DNA of 50,582 bases from Modicisalibacter luteus DSM 23508 (GCF_000378505.1 NZ_KB899998.1:161239-211820); one strand, 5' to 3'. Shown: positions 23,926-33,970, counted from the stretch's first letter. Numbers and translations: made by a program. Notes: generated by a model not told the origin, from the sequence alone.

Positions 23926-25322
23926 CAAATCTGTCCCAGCAGCTGCCACCACAAGTAATCGAGTGGCCATAGCAACACTATGCTCGCCGCTGCCATTATC
24001 AGGCAGATGCGGGCTGCCTCGCGCAGCGACAGTTTCGCCATCAGCAGGCCGACAATCAGCGGCGGCGCCTGATAGGGCAGCAGCACAGTCGAAAAGCCGA
24101 TCACCTGAGTCATGTAAACGGCGTTGGCCGACCAGCCGGTGATGTTGGCCAGCTCCGGGGCCAGCGGGGTCAGTACGGCGGGTACGCCGGGTAGCGTGAT
24201 CATCGTGCCCAGCGTCATGGCCAGTCCCGAAAGCATGCCGAATACCTGCCAGTCGGGCGCCGCCGACAGCGGCAACAGCGACAACACGCCTGCGGCGATG
24301 TGGTCGCCCAGGCCACTGTCGTGGGCCAGTGCGCCCAGGCTGACGATACCGGCGACATACAAGAACGGCTCGAAGTTCAACGATTGCATTGGCTTGCCCG
24401 GCATCAGTCCTGTGCCCGGAAACAGGCAGGCCAGGGCGGCAAGCATTCCAACCCAGGCCGGGGAGATGCCGTGCCAGCTGTCCGTGAACCACAGCACGAC
24501 GGCAATGGCGATCAATAACGATAGCGCCTGCTCGCGACGTCCTAGCGAGGCGCTTTCAGGGCCAGGGTGTGAGAGCGGCGTTGGGGCCGTGTCGGGGTAA
24601 AGCTTTAGCATCAGCCCAGTCAGCAATATTGCCTTGAGCAGGCCGAGCACAGGAAAGTGCAGCAGTAAGTAGCCGCTATAGGTCGGTGGCTCGCCGAGAA
24701 CGGCTTCGGCCGCCCCCATCAGCACGGTATTGGGCACGTTGGCGGGCAGGATGGCGTAAGTAGGCAGAAAAGTACCCATGATGCCGCCGAGGATGATGCC
24801 GGTTCGCCCCCGGCGACCTGGCGCGTAGCCCAGGTGATCGGCCAGGGTGATGAGAATCGGTACCATCAGCACGATGCGCCCCATGCCCGAGGGCATGACG
24901 AACGCCATCATCAGCCCCAGCGTGACCACGCCGACGATGGCTACAGCATAGGAAGATGAGATCCGGGGTCCGACCCGGTTGGCCAGGCTGTTGCCCAATC
25001 CGGTGTGGTGGATGGCCGCGCCAATGACCAGCCCCGAGAACACCAGCCAGGTTGCCGCCGAGGCGAACCCCTCGAAGATAGTGCTGGTCGGGGCCACGCT
25101 CGCCACGGTGCATAGCGTGAAGAAGACCAGCGCCGTCAGCCACTGTGGCAACCAGCCGGTGGCCCACAGGCCAATGGAGAGCACGATGATCGCACTGGCC
25201 CTCCACAGCGTGGGTTCTGTCGGGCCCAGCAACAGATAGGCCAGCACGGTGAGGATGGCCACCAGACAAACTCCATGGCGTACCGTTAGCGAAGAGTGAA
25301 GAGACGGGGAAGGTGAAGCCAT
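23925..25322 (-). CDS. SLC13/DASS-family sodium:anion symporter
   Basis: A 465-residue membrane protein with about eleven helices. Family marks include the repeated hairpin regions, FVMPSGMGRIVLMVPI in the first half and MITLPGVPAVLTPLAPELANITGW in the second, and the conserved LPYQAPPLIVG near the end. DASS proteins import dicarboxylates, citrate or sulfate with sodium. It is divergent from a D-2-hydroxyacid dehydrogenase gene, which suggests a hydroxy- or keto-acid as cargo. AAGGA precedes the ATG. Confidence 0.88.
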   Translation of the reverse strand: MASPSPSLHSSLTVRHGVCLVAILTVLAYLLLGPTEPTLWRASAIIVLSIGLWATGWLPQWLTALVFFTLCTVASVAPTSTIFEGFASAATWLVFSGLVIGAAIHHTGLGNSLANRVGPRISSSYAVAIVGVVTLGLMMAFVMPSGMGRIVLMVPILITLADHLGYAPGRRGRTGIILGGIMGTFLPTYAILPANVPNTVLMGAAEAVLGEPPTYSGYLLLHFPVLGLLKAILLTGLMLKLYPDTAPTPLSHPGPESASLGRREQALSLLIAIAVVLWFTDSWHGISPAWVGMLAALACLFPGTGLMPGKPMQSLNFEPFLYVAGIVSLGALAHDSGLGDHIAAGVLSLLPLSAAPDWQVFGMLSGLAMTLGTMITLPGVPAVLTPLAPELANITGWSANAVYMTQVIGFSTVLLPYQAPPLIVGLLMAKLSLREAARICLIMAAASIVLLWPLDYLWWQLLGQI

Positions 25323-25461
25323 GCTATGTCCTTGGCTGCTGAACGGGCATTCTGCGTAACGGCAAGGGCCCGAAGTGTAGCAGGCAAACCATCCGGCTCG
25401 TACTGTGTCGTTGGTAACCGGCGTTGCCGCTGTCCCCGTTAATCACGCTGCGAGGTTCACC

Positions 25462-26388
25462 ATGAAGATCGCTATTCTCGACGACTATCAGGATGCGGTA
25501 CGTACATTGGACGCTTTCGGGCGTCTTGCCGGGCACGAAGTGCTCGTCTTCAACGACACCTGCCATGATCCGCAAGCATTGGCTGAGCGCCTGGCCGGGG
25601 TCGAGGGGCTGGTATTGATTCGTGAGCGAACACGCATCGACGAAGCGTTGCTGTCGCGCTTGCCCGACCTGAAGGTCATCAGCCAGACCGGCGGCGGTGC
25701 CGCACACATCGACAAGCAGGCATGCGATCGTCATGGTGTAGAGGTCGTCACGGGTACTGGCCTGCCGCATGCCGCCGCGGAGCTGACCTGGGCGCTGGTA
25801 CTGGCAACGGCGCGTCATCTGCCTGAGGAAGCCGAGAATCTCAAGGCCGGACGTTGGCAACGCACGCTGGGGACAGGCCTTAATGGCCGCACGCTAGGCA
25901 TCTTCGGCCTCGGGCGCATTGGTAGCCTGGTTGCCCGCTACGGCCAGGCGTTCGGCATGCAGGTACTGGTATGGGGCCGCGAGGGATCACAGGCCCGGGC
26001 AAGAGACGCCGGGCTCGCGGTCGCTGCCAACCAGCGGGAGCTGTTCGAACGTGCCGATGTGCTTTCGCTCCATCTTCGCCTCAACGATGACACACGTGGC
26101 ATCGTCGGTGCCGACGATCTGGCGGCAATGTCGCCCCAAGCGATGTTGATCAACACCAGCCGCGCCGAACTTATCGCCCCCGGCGCGCTGGAAGCGGCGC
26201 TACGCCAGGGCCGGCCAGGGCGCGCCGGAATCGATGTCTTCGAGCAGGAGCCGCTGATCGAGCACCCCATGCTGGCGCTACCCAACCTTGTCGCCACACC
26301 GCACCTCGGCTATGTGGAGAAAGACACCTACGAGCGCTATTTCAGCGATGCCTTCGACAACCTGCTGGCGTTCGACACATCACGCTGA
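25462..26388 (+). CDS. D-2-hydroxyacid dehydrogenase family protein
   Basis: A 308-residue NAD(P)-dependent oxidoreductase. It has the glycine motif GLGRIG (about residue 149), an active-site Arg in INTSRAELI, a Glu in DVFEQEPL and the His in ATPHLGYVEKDTYE. In the N-terminal part, QTGGGAAHID replaces the usual turn of phosphoglycerate dehydrogenase, as in plant-type and SerA-like homologues of unknown substrate. GAGG lies seven bases before the ATG at 25462. The gene is divergent from the SLC13 gene and may process what that carrier imports. Confidence 0.87.
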   Translation: MKIAILDDYQDAVRTLDAFGRLAGHEVLVFNDTCHDPQALAERLAGVEGLVLIRERTRIDEALLSRLPDLKVISQTGGGAAHIDKQACDRHGVEVVTGTGLPHAAAELTWALVLATARHLPEEAENLKAGRWQRTLGTGLNGRTLGIFGLGRIGSLVARYGQAFGMQVLVWGREGSQARARDAGLAVAANQRELFERADVLSLHLRLNDDTRGIVGADDLAAMSPQAMLINTSRAELIAPGALEAALRQGRPGRAGIDVFEQEPLIEHPMLALPNLVATPHLGYVEKDTYERYFSDAFDNLLAFDTSR

Positions 26389-26409
26389 GTTGCAATGGCG
26401 GCGACGGGG

Positions 26410-27270
26410 TCATGCCTGACATGTGCTGAGGTAAGTCACGGTCAGCAGGATGATGGCCATGCCCGCACCCTGTGCCAGGCTCAATGCCTCCCCGAGAATC
26501 ACGACGCCGAACAGCGACGCCGTGGCGGGTTCTACCATGGCAATGATCGAGGCAATCGTGGGCGAGGTACGGCGCAGTCCGTAGAGGTAGAACAGAAACG
26601 AAAGCCCCGCACCGAACAGGCCGAGCAGCAGGAACCAGCCGATATCGCTGGATACGGCCGCAGCAGCGGATTGACCGTAATCGATGAAGGGAAACAGCGC
26701 CACGACAACCGTGAAAAGGACGATGTTCAGCGCCAGATGCGGTTGCCCGTACAGGGAGGCGTACTTGAAGCTGAAAATGAACACGGCATAGGCCAGCCCG
26801 GCGCCGATACCGGCAGCAATACCTGCGAGAGACACGCTGGATGCGTCTGTGCGGAGTAACCCTGTCAGCAGGACGGTGCCGGCCATGACCAGCAGGATGC
26901 ACAGCCATTTAGCCAGCGTTGGGCGTTCGAGCCGGGCAATGAACGAGACCAGATAGACGTAGATCGGCGCGGTGTACATCAGGGTGGCTGCCACCGCGAC
27001 GTTGGCCTGCTCGATACCGATAAAATACAGCGCGAAGTTGGCAGCGATACCCAGGCCTGCAAGTACCGACCAGCCGGTCAGTGCGCGGCTGCCTTTCCAA
27101 CGGCGTTTTGGCTGAAGCAGCAGCCAAGCGAATAGGCAGACAAACCCGATAGCGCCCTGATAGAAGGCCACGACCAGCGGATCCCAGCCGCGTTCGATCA
27201 GGATGCCTGCCAAGCCACCACCGATGCCCCATAGAAAGGCGGCAATGATGATCCATGCGCTTCCCGTCAC
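26410..27270 (-). CDS. EamA/DMT-family transporter
   Basis: A 286-residue membrane protein with ten helices made of two EamA repeats. The second repeat contains VEPATASLFGVVILGEAL, the classic end of an EamA unit. DMT carriers export or import metabolites; its cargo is not known. A GTG at 27270 with AAGGAGG five bases upstream is a better start than the ATG at 27303. It lies downstream of the fba terminator, so it has its own promoter. Confidence 0.85.
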   Translation of the reverse strand: MTGSAWIIIAAFLWGIGGGLAGILIERGWDPLVVAFYQGAIGFVCLFAWLLLQPKRRWKGSRALTGWSVLAGLGIAANFALYFIGIEQANVAVAATLMYTAPIYVYLVSFIARLERPTLAKWLCILLVMAGTVLLTGLLRTDASSVSLAGIAAGIGAGLAYAVFIFSFKYASLYGQPHLALNIVLFTVVVALFPFIDYGQSAAAAVSSDIGWFLLLGLFGAGLSFLFYLYGLRRTSPTIASIIAMVEPATASLFGVVILGEALSLAQGAGMAIILLTVTYLSTCQA

Positions 27271-27314
27271 CGACTCCTCCTTGAGCCATGCATGAGTCCG
27301 CAAGGATAGTCATA

Positions 27315-27345
27315 AAAAAGGCCTTTCCCAGGGAAAGGCCTTTTT
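27315..27345. terminator. Strong terminator after fba
   Basis: A 15-bp perfect inverted repeat (27315-27329 with 27331-27345), with A and T runs at its ends. On the minus strand it follows the fba stop by 15 bases and gives a T5 run. It also separates fba from the DMT gene. Confidence 0.92.
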
Positions 27346-27359
27346 GACACGCAGGAAAG

Positions 27360-28424
27360 TCAGTTTACCCGCGGGTCCAGTTCGCCGCGTACATAGCGCT
27401 CGAACATGGCGTCCAGGTTGATCGGCTTGATCTTGCTGGCGTTGCCGGCGGTGCCGAAGGCTTCGTAGCGGGCGATACACAGATCGCGCATCGCGCTGAC
27501 CGATTCCTTGAGATACTTGCGCGGGTCGAACTCGGCCGGGTTATGGGCCATGAAGCGACGGATGGCGCCGGTGGAAGCCAGGCGCAGGTCAGTATCGATG
27601 TTGACCTTGCGCACGCCGTGCTTGATACCCTCGACGATCTCCTCGACTGGCACGCCGTAGGTCTCGGGAATCTTGCCACCGAACTCGTTGATGATTTCCA
27701 GCCACTCCTGCGGCACCGAGGAGGAGCCGTGCATGACCAGGTGGGTGTTGGGGATGCGCTCGTGGATCTGCTTGATGCGCGAGATCGACAGCGTGTCGCC
27801 GGTGGGCGGCTTGGTGAACTTGTAGGCGCCGTGGCTGGTGCCAATGGCGATAGCCAGTGCGTCGACATGGGTCTTCTTGACGAAGTCCGCGGCCTCTTCC
27901 GGGTCGGTCAGCATCTGCTCGTGAGAGAGCTTGCCTTCGGCGCCGATGCCGTCTTCCTCACCAGCCATGCCGGTTTCCAGGCTCCCCAGGCAGCCCAGCT
28001 CGCCTTCCACCGAGACACCGCAGGCATGAGCCATTTCCACGGCGCGGCGGGTCACGTCGACGTTGTACTCGTAGCTGGTCGGCGTCTTGCCGTCCTCGCC
28101 CAGCGAGCCGTCCATCATTACCGAGGAGAAGCCGAGCTGGATGGAGCGCTGGCATACGGCGGGGCTGGTGCCGTGGTCCTGGTGCATGACGACCGGAATG
28201 TGCGGGAATTCTTCGACCGCGGCGAGGATCAGATGGCGCAGGAAGGGCGCACCGGCATATTTGCGGGCACCGGCGGAGGCCTGGACGATGACCGGCGAGT
28301 CGGTCTTGTCGGCGGCTTCCATGATGGCACGCATCTGTTCGAGGTTGTTGACGTTGAAGGCGGGGACGCCGTAACCGTATTCGGCGGCGTGGTCGAGCAA
28401 TTGACGCAGGCTGATCAGGGCCAT
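27360..28424 (-). CDS. fba: Class II fructose-bisphosphate aldolase
   Basis: A 354-residue zinc aldolase that interconverts fructose-1,6-bisphosphate with dihydroxyacetone phosphate and glyceraldehyde-3-phosphate. Metal and active-site regions are [10 protein letters not shown] (His and Asp), EGELG (Glu), [11 protein letters not shown] (zinc His), [10 protein letters not shown] (zinc His) and KVNIDTDLR. It looks like the Calvin-cycle-type subfamily, which also serves glycolysis and gluconeogenesis. It is last of the epd-pgk-fba set and ends in a strong terminator. Confidence 0.96.
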   Translation of the reverse strand: MALISLRQLLDHAAEYGYGVPAFNVNNLEQMRAIMEAADKTDSPVIVQASAGARKYAGAPFLRHLILAAVEEFPHIPVVMHQDHGTSPAVCQRSIQLGFSSVMMDGSLGEDGKTPTSYEYNVDVTRRAVEMAHACGVSVEGELGCLGSLETGMAGEEDGIGAEGKLSHEQMLTDPEEAADFVKKTHVDALAIAIGTSHGAYKFTKPPTGDTLSISRIKQIHERIPNTHLVMHGSSSVPQEWLEIINEFGGKIPETYGVPVEEIVEGIKHGVRKVNIDTDLRLASTGAIRRFMAHNPAEFDPRKYLKESVSAMRDLCIARYEAFGTAGNASKIKPINLDAMFERYVRGELDPRVN

Positions 28425-28448
28425 GAAGGATGTCTTTCCTGAAGTGAA

Positions 28449-28470
28449 CTGCCGGGCGGAGGCCCGGCAG
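28449..28470 (-). promoter_or_regulatory. Intercistronic hairpin between pgk and fba
   Basis: CTGCCGGGC (28449-28457) pairs with GCCCGGCAG (28462-28470) around a four-base loop. There is no T run. It may stabilise the fba or pgk message after processing, or slow transcription between the genes. Confidence 0.5.
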
Positions 28471-28496
28471 ACGGTAGGGTTGGCTATCCCTGTATT

Positions 28497-29660
28497 TTAC
28501 TTCGCAGCTGCTTCCAATGCAGCCACGGCGGGGAGTTGCTTGCCCTCGACATACTCGAGGAAGGCACCGCCCCCGGTAGAGATGTAGGAGACCTTGTCCT
28601 CGATGCCGTACTTGTCGATGGCAGCCAGGGTGTCGCCGCCGCCGGCAATGGAGAAGCCGTTGCTTTCGGCGATGGCCTTGGACAACGCTTCGGTGCCCTT
28701 GCCGAACTGATCTATCTCGAACACACCGACCGGGCCGTTCCACAGGATGGTGCCGGCGTTCTTGAGCAGGCCGCCCAGGCGCGACGCGGTCTCGGGCCCG
28801 ATATCGAGGATCATCTCGTTGTCCTCGACCTGATCGACCGGCTTGATCACGGCGTCGGCGGATTCGGAGAACTCGGTGGCGACGACCACGTCGGTGGGCA
28901 GCGGAATCTCGACCTTGGCCATCAGCGCCTTGGCCTGATCGATCAGGTCGGCTTCATACAGTGACTTGCCGACATTGTGACCGGCCGCGGCAATGAAGGT
29001 GTTGGCGATGCCGCCACCAACGATCAACTGGTCGCACTTTTCGGACAGCGCGTTGAGTACCTCGAGCTTGGTCGAGACCTTGGAACCTCCAACGATGGCG
29101 ACCATCGGCCGCTCGGGAGTCGCCAGGGCCTTCTCCAGCGCCTCGAGCTCCTTGGCCAGCAGCGGGCCGGCACAGGCATCGGGGGCGAAGCGGGCCACAC
29201 CGTGGGTCGAGGCCTGGGCGCGGTGGGCGGTGCCAAAGGCATCCATCACGAAGACATCGCAGAGCTTGGCATAGGTTTGGGCCAGTGCCTCGTCGTCCTT
29301 CTTCTCGCCCTGGTTGAAGCGTACGTTCTCGAGCAGCACCACCTCGCCGGCAATCAGGTCGAGAGAGACGTCGAGGTAGTTCTTTACCAGACGCACCGGC
29401 TTGTCCAGCAGCTCACCCAGGTGATCGGCAACCGGTGCCAAAGAAAATTCTTCGGCCGGCTCGCCCTCGGTGGGGCGCCCGAGGTGGCTCATCAGCAGTA
29501 CCTTGGCACCGGCGTCCAGCGCCGCCTGGATAGTCGGCAGGCAGGCCCGGATACGGGCATCGCTGGTGACGCGTCCTTGCTTGACCGGAACATTCAGATC
29601 TTCGCGGATCAGTACTCGCTTTCCGGCGAGGTCCAGGTCGGTCATCTTGCGCACGTTCAT
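28497..29660 (-). CDS. pgk: Phosphoglycerate kinase
   Basis: A 387-residue enzyme that makes ATP from 1,3-bisphosphoglycerate. It shows the N-terminal [15 protein letters not shown], the triose-binding [18 protein letters not shown] and [10 protein letters not shown] regions, and the C-terminal nucleotide site with [13 protein letters not shown] and [14 protein letters not shown]. The length is normal for bacterial PGK. AGAGGA precedes the ATG. Order epd-pgk-fba is the common gammaproteobacterial arrangement. Confidence 0.97.
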   Translation of the reverse strand: MNVRKMTDLDLAGKRVLIREDLNVPVKQGRVTSDARIRACLPTIQAALDAGAKVLLMSHLGRPTEGEPAEEFSLAPVADHLGELLDKPVRLVKNYLDVSLDLIAGEVVLLENVRFNQGEKKDDEALAQTYAKLCDVFVMDAFGTAHRAQASTHGVARFAPDACAGPLLAKELEALEKALATPERPMVAIVGGSKVSTKLEVLNALSEKCDQLIVGGGIANTFIAAAGHNVGKSLYEADLIDQAKALMAKVEIPLPTDVVVATEFSESADAVIKPVDQVEDNEMILDIGPETASRLGGLLKNAGTILWNGPVGVFEIDQFGKGTEALSKAIAESNGFSIAGGGDTLAAIDKYGIEDKVSYISTGGGAFLEYVEGKQLPAVAALEAAAK

Positions 29661-29693
29661 GTGGCTCGTTCCTCTTCTCGTTGCAAACCGGCG

Positions 29694-30752
29694 TTACGTT
29701 TCACAGCGTTGTTGGGCCAGGGCGGGTTCGCTTGGGGCCTCGAATCCGGCGAGACGCTCGGCGATGTCGAGCATGCGGTTGGCGAAGCCCCACTCGTTAT
29801 CGAACCAGCTCAACATTTTTATAAGTTGGCCGCCGGCCACTCGGGTCTGGGTGGCGTCAACGATACCCGAGCGGGGATCGTGGTTGAAGTCGACCGAGGC
29901 CATGGGCTCTTCAGTGTAGCCAAGCCGACCGGCCAGGCGGGTCTGGCTGGCGTCGCGCAGCAGCGCATTGACTTCGGCGGCGTCGGTGCGCTTACGCACG
30001 GAAATCGCCATGTCCATGGCGGAGACGTTGATGGTCGGCACGCGTACGTGCAGGCACTCGAAGCGTCCGGCCAGGGCCGGCATCAGCCGTTCGATGCCGC
30101 GCGCCAGACCGGTATCGACGGGGATGATCGATTGCAGGGCCGAGCGCGTCAGGCGCAGGTCGGCCCTGTGGTAGGCATCGATCACCGGCTGGTCATTCAT
30201 TGCCGAATGGATGGTGGTGGTCACGCCGTGCTCGATGCCCAGTGCCTCGTCGAGCACAGTGAGGATCGGGATCAGGCAGTTGGTCGTGCACGAAGCCGAG
30301 GAGATGACCCGCATGCCGGGCTGCAGTGTGTCTTCGTTGATGCCGCCGACAATGGTCGCATCCACATCCGCCTCGGCCGGCTGAGAGAACAACAGACGCT
30401 TTGCGCCGGCGGCCAGGTGGCGCTCGGCGGTAACGCGATCCTTGAAGCTGCCTGAACATTCCAGCACCAGATCGATATCCAGCTCGGCCCACGGCAGGTG
30501 GTCGGGGTCGGGCTCGGAGAGGATACGAATGGGCTGGCCGTCGATGAGCAGCTCATCGCCACGGGTATCGACGTGGCCGGGAAAACGCCCGTGTGTGGTG
30601 TCGTAGCGAGTCAGGTAGGCAATGGTGGCGAGGTCGGAAAGTTCATTGATTGCGACGACCTGCAGGTCCGCCTCGGCACGCCGCTCGACGAGGGCGCGCA
30701 GTACACACTGGCCGATGCGGCCATAACCGTTGATGGCGATGCGAAGAGGCAT
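29694..30752 (-). CDS. epd: D-erythrose-4-phosphate dehydrogenase
   Basis: A 352-residue enzyme of the GAPDH fold. The catalytic Cys is in SASCTTNCL and the His in TTTIHSAMNDQPVIDAYH. That last motif, rather than the HAYTxxQ of true GAPDH, marks the Epd group, which oxidises erythrose-4-phosphate to 4-phosphoerythronate on the way to pyridoxal phosphate. Context just before pgk and fba supports Epd. Whether it also acts as GAPDH cannot be told. No transketolase gene is seen upstream; acuI lies there instead. Confidence 0.88.
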   Translation of the reverse strand: MPLRIAINGYGRIGQCVLRALVERRAEADLQVVAINELSDLATIAYLTRYDTTHGRFPGHVDTRGDELLIDGQPIRILSEPDPDHLPWAELDIDLVLECSGSFKDRVTAERHLAAGAKRLLFSQPAEADVDATIVGGINEDTLQPGMRVISSASCTTNCLIPILTVLDEALGIEHGVTTTIHSAMNDQPVIDAYHRADLRLTRSALQSIIPVDTGLARGIERLMPALAGRFECLHVRVPTINVSAMDMAISVRKRTDAAEVNALLRDASQTRLAGRLGYTEEPMASVDFNHDPRSGIVDATQTRVAGGQLIKMLSWFDNEWGFANRMLDIAERLAGFEAPSEPALAQQRCET

Positions 30753-30867
30753 GGCGGCGAACCCGATCCATTAAGAGCGCAAGGCGTTGATTCTAGCGCA
30801 AAGCCGGAGTGAGTTACCAAGGCGCGCCGGTCATGCCTCTACTTCCTGCCTGAAACGATCTACAAGG

Positions 30868-31842
30868 TCACTTGCGCGGATCGATCAGTACGCGTCCGTA
30901 GGTTTTGCCGGCCATCATCGCCTCGGCGGCATCGCTGACCTGTTCGAGGCCGATCTCGTCGACGTGCATGTTCGAGAACAGTCCATTGGGCAGGGCGGCC
31001 AGGCGCTGCCAGGCGACCCGGCGCTGCTCGAAGGGAATCATTACGCTGTCGGTGCCCAGCAGCGAGACACCGCGCAGGATGAACGGCATCACCGTAGTGG
31101 GCAATTCGGCGCCGCCGGCTAGGCCAACTGCTGCGACACGACCGCGATAGTCCATCTGGGCGAGTATGTTGGCAAGTGTCTTGCCGCCGATGCTGTCCAC
31201 TGCCCCGGCCCAGCGGCCTTTTTCCAGCGGACGGGAGTCGGACTCGAACTCGGTACGCTCGTGGATCTCTGTGGCGCCCAGGGTTTTCAACCATTGGCTC
31301 TGTTCGGGCTTGCCGGTAACAGCATGGACCTCGTAGTCGAGGTGGGCCAGCATCTGCACCGCCCAACTGCCTACGCCACCGGTCGCGCCGGTGACCAGCA
31401 CCTTGCTGCCTGCCGGCAGACCGGCCTGCTCGAGGCGGATCACACTGAGCATGGCGGTCAATCCGGCGGTGCCCAGTTGCATGGCCTCGCGAGAGGACAG
31501 CGGGTCGGGGCAGGGCACCAGCCAGTCGGCATCGACGCGCATGGTTTCGGCATAGCCACCCCAGTAGCGCTCGCCCACGCCCCAGCCAGTGAGGATCACG
31601 CGGTCACCGGGGGCAAAGCGGTCACTGGCCGATTCGCGCACGGTGCCGGCGAAGTCGATACCCGGCACCATCGGATAGTCGCGCACGATCTTGCCCTTGC
31701 CGGTCACCGCCATGGCATCCTTGTAGTTCAGGTCGGAATACTCGATATCGACGGTGACCGCGCGATCCGGCAACTGTTCGTCGTCGATTTCTTCAATCCG
31801 ACAGCGTGGTTGTTGATCACGGACCATCAATACACGGGGCAT
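30868..31842 (-). CDS. acuI: Acrylyl-CoA reductase-like oxidoreductase (YhdH/AcuI)
   Basis: A 324-residue zinc-free medium-chain reductase with SDLNYKDAMAVTGKGKIVRDYPMVPGIDFAGTV, typical of YhdH/AcuI, and the nucleotide loop VTGATGGVGSWAVQML. AcuI reduces acryloyl-CoA with NADPH; it detoxifies acrylate, including that from DMSP breakdown in marine bacteria. No DMSP lyase gene is in the window, so a general detoxification role is as likely. AGGAG precedes the ATG. Confidence 0.87.
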   Translation of the reverse strand: MPRVLMVRDQQPRCRIEEIDDEQLPDRAVTVDIEYSDLNYKDAMAVTGKGKIVRDYPMVPGIDFAGTVRESASDRFAPGDRVILTGWGVGERYWGGYAETMRVDADWLVPCPDPLSSREAMQLGTAGLTAMLSVIRLEQAGLPAGSKVLVTGATGGVGSWAVQMLAHLDYEVHAVTGKPEQSQWLKTLGATEIHERTEFESDSRPLEKGRWAGAVDSIGGKTLANILAQMDYRGRVAAVGLAGGAELPTTVMPFILRGVSLLGTDSVMIPFEQRRVAWQRLAALPNGLFSNMHVDEIGLEQVSDAAEAMMAGKTYGRVLIDPRK

Positions 31843-32049
31843 GGCGTTCTCCTGACAGGTGCGACAAATGAAGGTTTAGCCTAGTCTCAGCGGTTCATCG
31901 CGAGCAACGCGACCATGGTCCTTAGACCTTGGCAGTTGTCGCAGGTGACATTTCCCTTCATGAGGTTGTGTGTAGGATAGGCAGCCTCTGGGACAGCACT
32001 GCATTTTCATAAAACATTATCGACTTCGGCACATCACGAGAACCCTCGC

Positions 32050-32424
32050 ATGAAACCGAGCTATACCGGCTGGCGCCATCTGGTGCATTCGACCCACTAT
32101 TCCTTCAAGGGGCTCAAGGCCGCTTTTCTCAACGAGGCAGCCTTCCGCCAGGAGCTGGGCATCTGTGCCTTGCTGCTGCCCTTCGCCTGGTGGATCGGCG
32201 AAACCCCAGTGGAGTGGATTCTACTGGTTGGCAGCTGCGCATTCGTGCTGATAGTCGAGTTGCTCAACAGTGCGGTGGAAACCGTGGTCGATCGCATCGG
32301 GCCGGAGCATCATGTGCTGTCCGGGCGCGCCAAGGACATTGGCTCTGCGGCGGTAATGCTGTCGCTGATCATGGCCGGGCTGACCTGGGGGTTATTGCTG
32401 TGGCAGCGCCTTCATGGTGGATAG
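32050..32424 (+). CDS. dgkA: Diacylglycerol kinase
   Basis: A 124-residue integral membrane enzyme with three helices that phosphorylates diacylglycerol to phosphatidic acid. Family residues are NEAAFRQEL (with Glu), ELLNSAVETVVDRI and the H-LSGRAKDIGSAAV segment. It recycles lipid from membrane-derived glucan synthesis under osmotic change. The end overlaps the convergent mocA-like gene by 13 bp. Confidence 0.94.
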   Translation: MKPSYTGWRHLVHSTHYSFKGLKAAFLNEAAFRQELGICALLLPFAWWIGETPVEWILLVGSCAFVLIVELLNSAVETVVDRIGPEHHVLSGRAKDIGSAAVMLSLIMAGLTWGLLLWQRLHGG

Positions 32425-33002
32425 AGATCGTCGGGCACGTCGACGTCGCGCAGGATGCCGGCATCCTCGACATCGATGAACGCAGGGGGATGCATGCCGA
32501 GCACTTCGCGGGCACCCTGGTCGCCACGTAACCTGGCCAGCACCGGCCAGAAATCGCTCCCGAACATCACCGGGTGGCCTGGTTGTCCTGCGTGGCGGGG
32601 TCGGGCGATACGCTTCCGAGAGGCGATACGCTTGAGTGCCTGACACGTTGCCGGCTGAACCCAGGGCATGTCGCCGAGCATGACGGCGACGACAGTGGCG
32701 TTGGGCTTCGCCTCGATAAGTGCTCTTGCTCCCACGCTCAGGCTTGTGCCCAGGCCAATCTCGTCGCCGGGCGCATTTACGACCGTATAGGCTGCATCGA
32801 TGCCCAGATCGGCCGGCCGTTCGCCTTGGCGAATGACGACCCAGACATCGTCAAAACAGCACGAAGCCAGGGCAAGCGTGGTCTCCAGCAACGTAAGCCC
32901 GTTTGCCAGCCGGATGCGTCGCTTATCGGCCCCGAAGCGCCGGGAGTGGCCTGCGGCGAGCACCAGCGCAATGACGCGAGTCGGCTCGGACTGGCCGCTC
33001 AT
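32412..33002 (-). CDS. MocA-like molybdenum cofactor nucleotidyltransferase
   Basis: A 196-residue protein with the nucleotidyltransferase opening ALVLAAGHSRRFGADKRRI, the metal-binding LGDMPWVQP and GHPVMFG. This is the MobA/MocA fold; MocA adds CMP to molybdopterin for xanthine dehydrogenase-type enzymes. It overlaps xdhC by 4 bp, the pairing expected of cofactor maturation genes. No molybdoenzyme gene is in the window. Confidence 0.84.
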   Translation of the reverse strand: MSGQSEPTRVIALVLAAGHSRRFGADKRRIRLANGLTLLETTLALASCCFDDVWVVIRQGERPADLGIDAAYTVVNAPGDEIGLGTSLSVGARALIEAKPNATVVAVMLGDMPWVQPATCQALKRIASRKRIARPRHAGQPGHPVMFGSDFWPVLARLRGDQGAREVLGMHPPAFIDVEDAGILRDVDVPDDLYPP

Positions 33003-33970
33003 AGCGCATCCCGGGGGCGACCGCGCTGCACACGCAGCACATCGGCCATCACTGCCATGGCGATTTCCGCCGGGGTCTTGCTACCCAGGTTCAGGCCGAT
33101 CGGCATGCGAATCCGGGCGATCTCACCATCGCTCAGCCCGCCGGAGCGTTTGAGCCGCTCGGCGCGCTGTTCCGAGGTCCGTTTCGAGCCCATCACGCCG
33201 ATGTAGAACGCCGGGGTGCGTACGGCCTCGATCATGGCCAGATCGTCGATGCGTGGATCATGGGTCAATGCCACTACGGCTGTGGCGGCGTGGCAGGCAC
33301 CCGAGGCGATGAATAGCGACGGCATCACGTTCTGTACCTCGACACCAGGCACATCGAAACCGGCCCGGGCCTCGGCACGTGGATCGCAGACGATAACCTC
33401 GAAGCCCAGCGTACGAGCGAAGTCGGCACACACCGTGGCGACAGGCGAAATGCCGGCGATGATCAGGCGCAGTGCAGGGCCGATGCGTATTCTGACGCTC
33501 TGAGCGTCGCGCTCCACGCGCGGCCCCTGGGCATCGCCCTCGACGAAATGCGCCCGGCCGTCCTCGAGCAGCACGCGGCGGATCAGCGGCCGACGGCCGA
33601 GCAGAGTGGCGTGCAGCACTTCCAGATGCAGCAGGTTGCTGTCGCTGGGTTCCAGCCGCTCGATCAAAACGTCGAGAACTCCACCACAGGGCAGTACCAC
33701 CTGCGGGCCGTCGGTACCGTTGTCACCGTAGCGGATGATCTCGACGGGTTGGGAAAAGGTGCCGTCGCGTAACCGTGCGAGAAAATCCTCCTCGACGCAG
33801 CCCCCCGACAGCGAGCCGGCGTGGCTGCCGTCGGCGCAAGCTACCAGCATCGAGCCGGGTTCGCGCGGTGACGAGCCGAAGGTGGCAAGCACCGTGCACA
33901 GCCATATGGTCTCGCCGGCATTGGCCCAACGCATGGCCCGTTCGATGACCTGTAGGTCGAGATGCTGCAT
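32999..33970 (-). CDS. XdhC/CoxI-family molybdoenzyme maturation protein
   Basis: A 323-residue protein. The N-terminal XdhC/CoxI domain contains TFGSSPREPGSMLVACADGSHAGSLSGGCVE, and the C-terminal Rossmann domain has IIAGISPVATVCADFARTLGFEVIVCDPR and YIGVMGSKRTSEQRAERL. XdhC holds the molybdenum cofactor, guides its sulfuration and hands it to xanthine dehydrogenase-like enzymes. The start at 33970 with GGAGAGG upstream is favoured over 34075. It is coupled to the mocA-like gene. Confidence 0.88.
   Translation of the reverse strand: MQHLDLQVIERAMRWANAGETIWLCTVLATFGSSPREPGSMLVACADGSHAGSLSGGCVEEDFLARLRDGTFSQPVEIIRYGDNGTDGPQVVLPCGGVLDVLIERLEPSDSNLLHLEVLHATLLGRRPLIRRVLLEDGRAHFVEGDAQGPRVERDAQSVRIRIGPALRLIIAGISPVATVCADFARTLGFEVIVCDPRAEARAGFDVPGVEVQNVMPSLFIASGACHAATAVVALTHDPRIDDLAMIEAVRTPAFYIGVMGSKRTSEQRAERLKRSGGLSDGEIARIRMPIGLNLGSKTPAEIAMAVMADVLRVQRGRPRDAL

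Noticed and set aside
23824-24492. N-terminal extension of the phasin-like gene
   Set aside because: It covers the SLC13 gene in another frame and has shadow composition.
28977-30455. 492-codon plus-strand open frame opposite pgk and epd
   Set aside because: High-GC antisense frame over two well-supported glycolytic genes.
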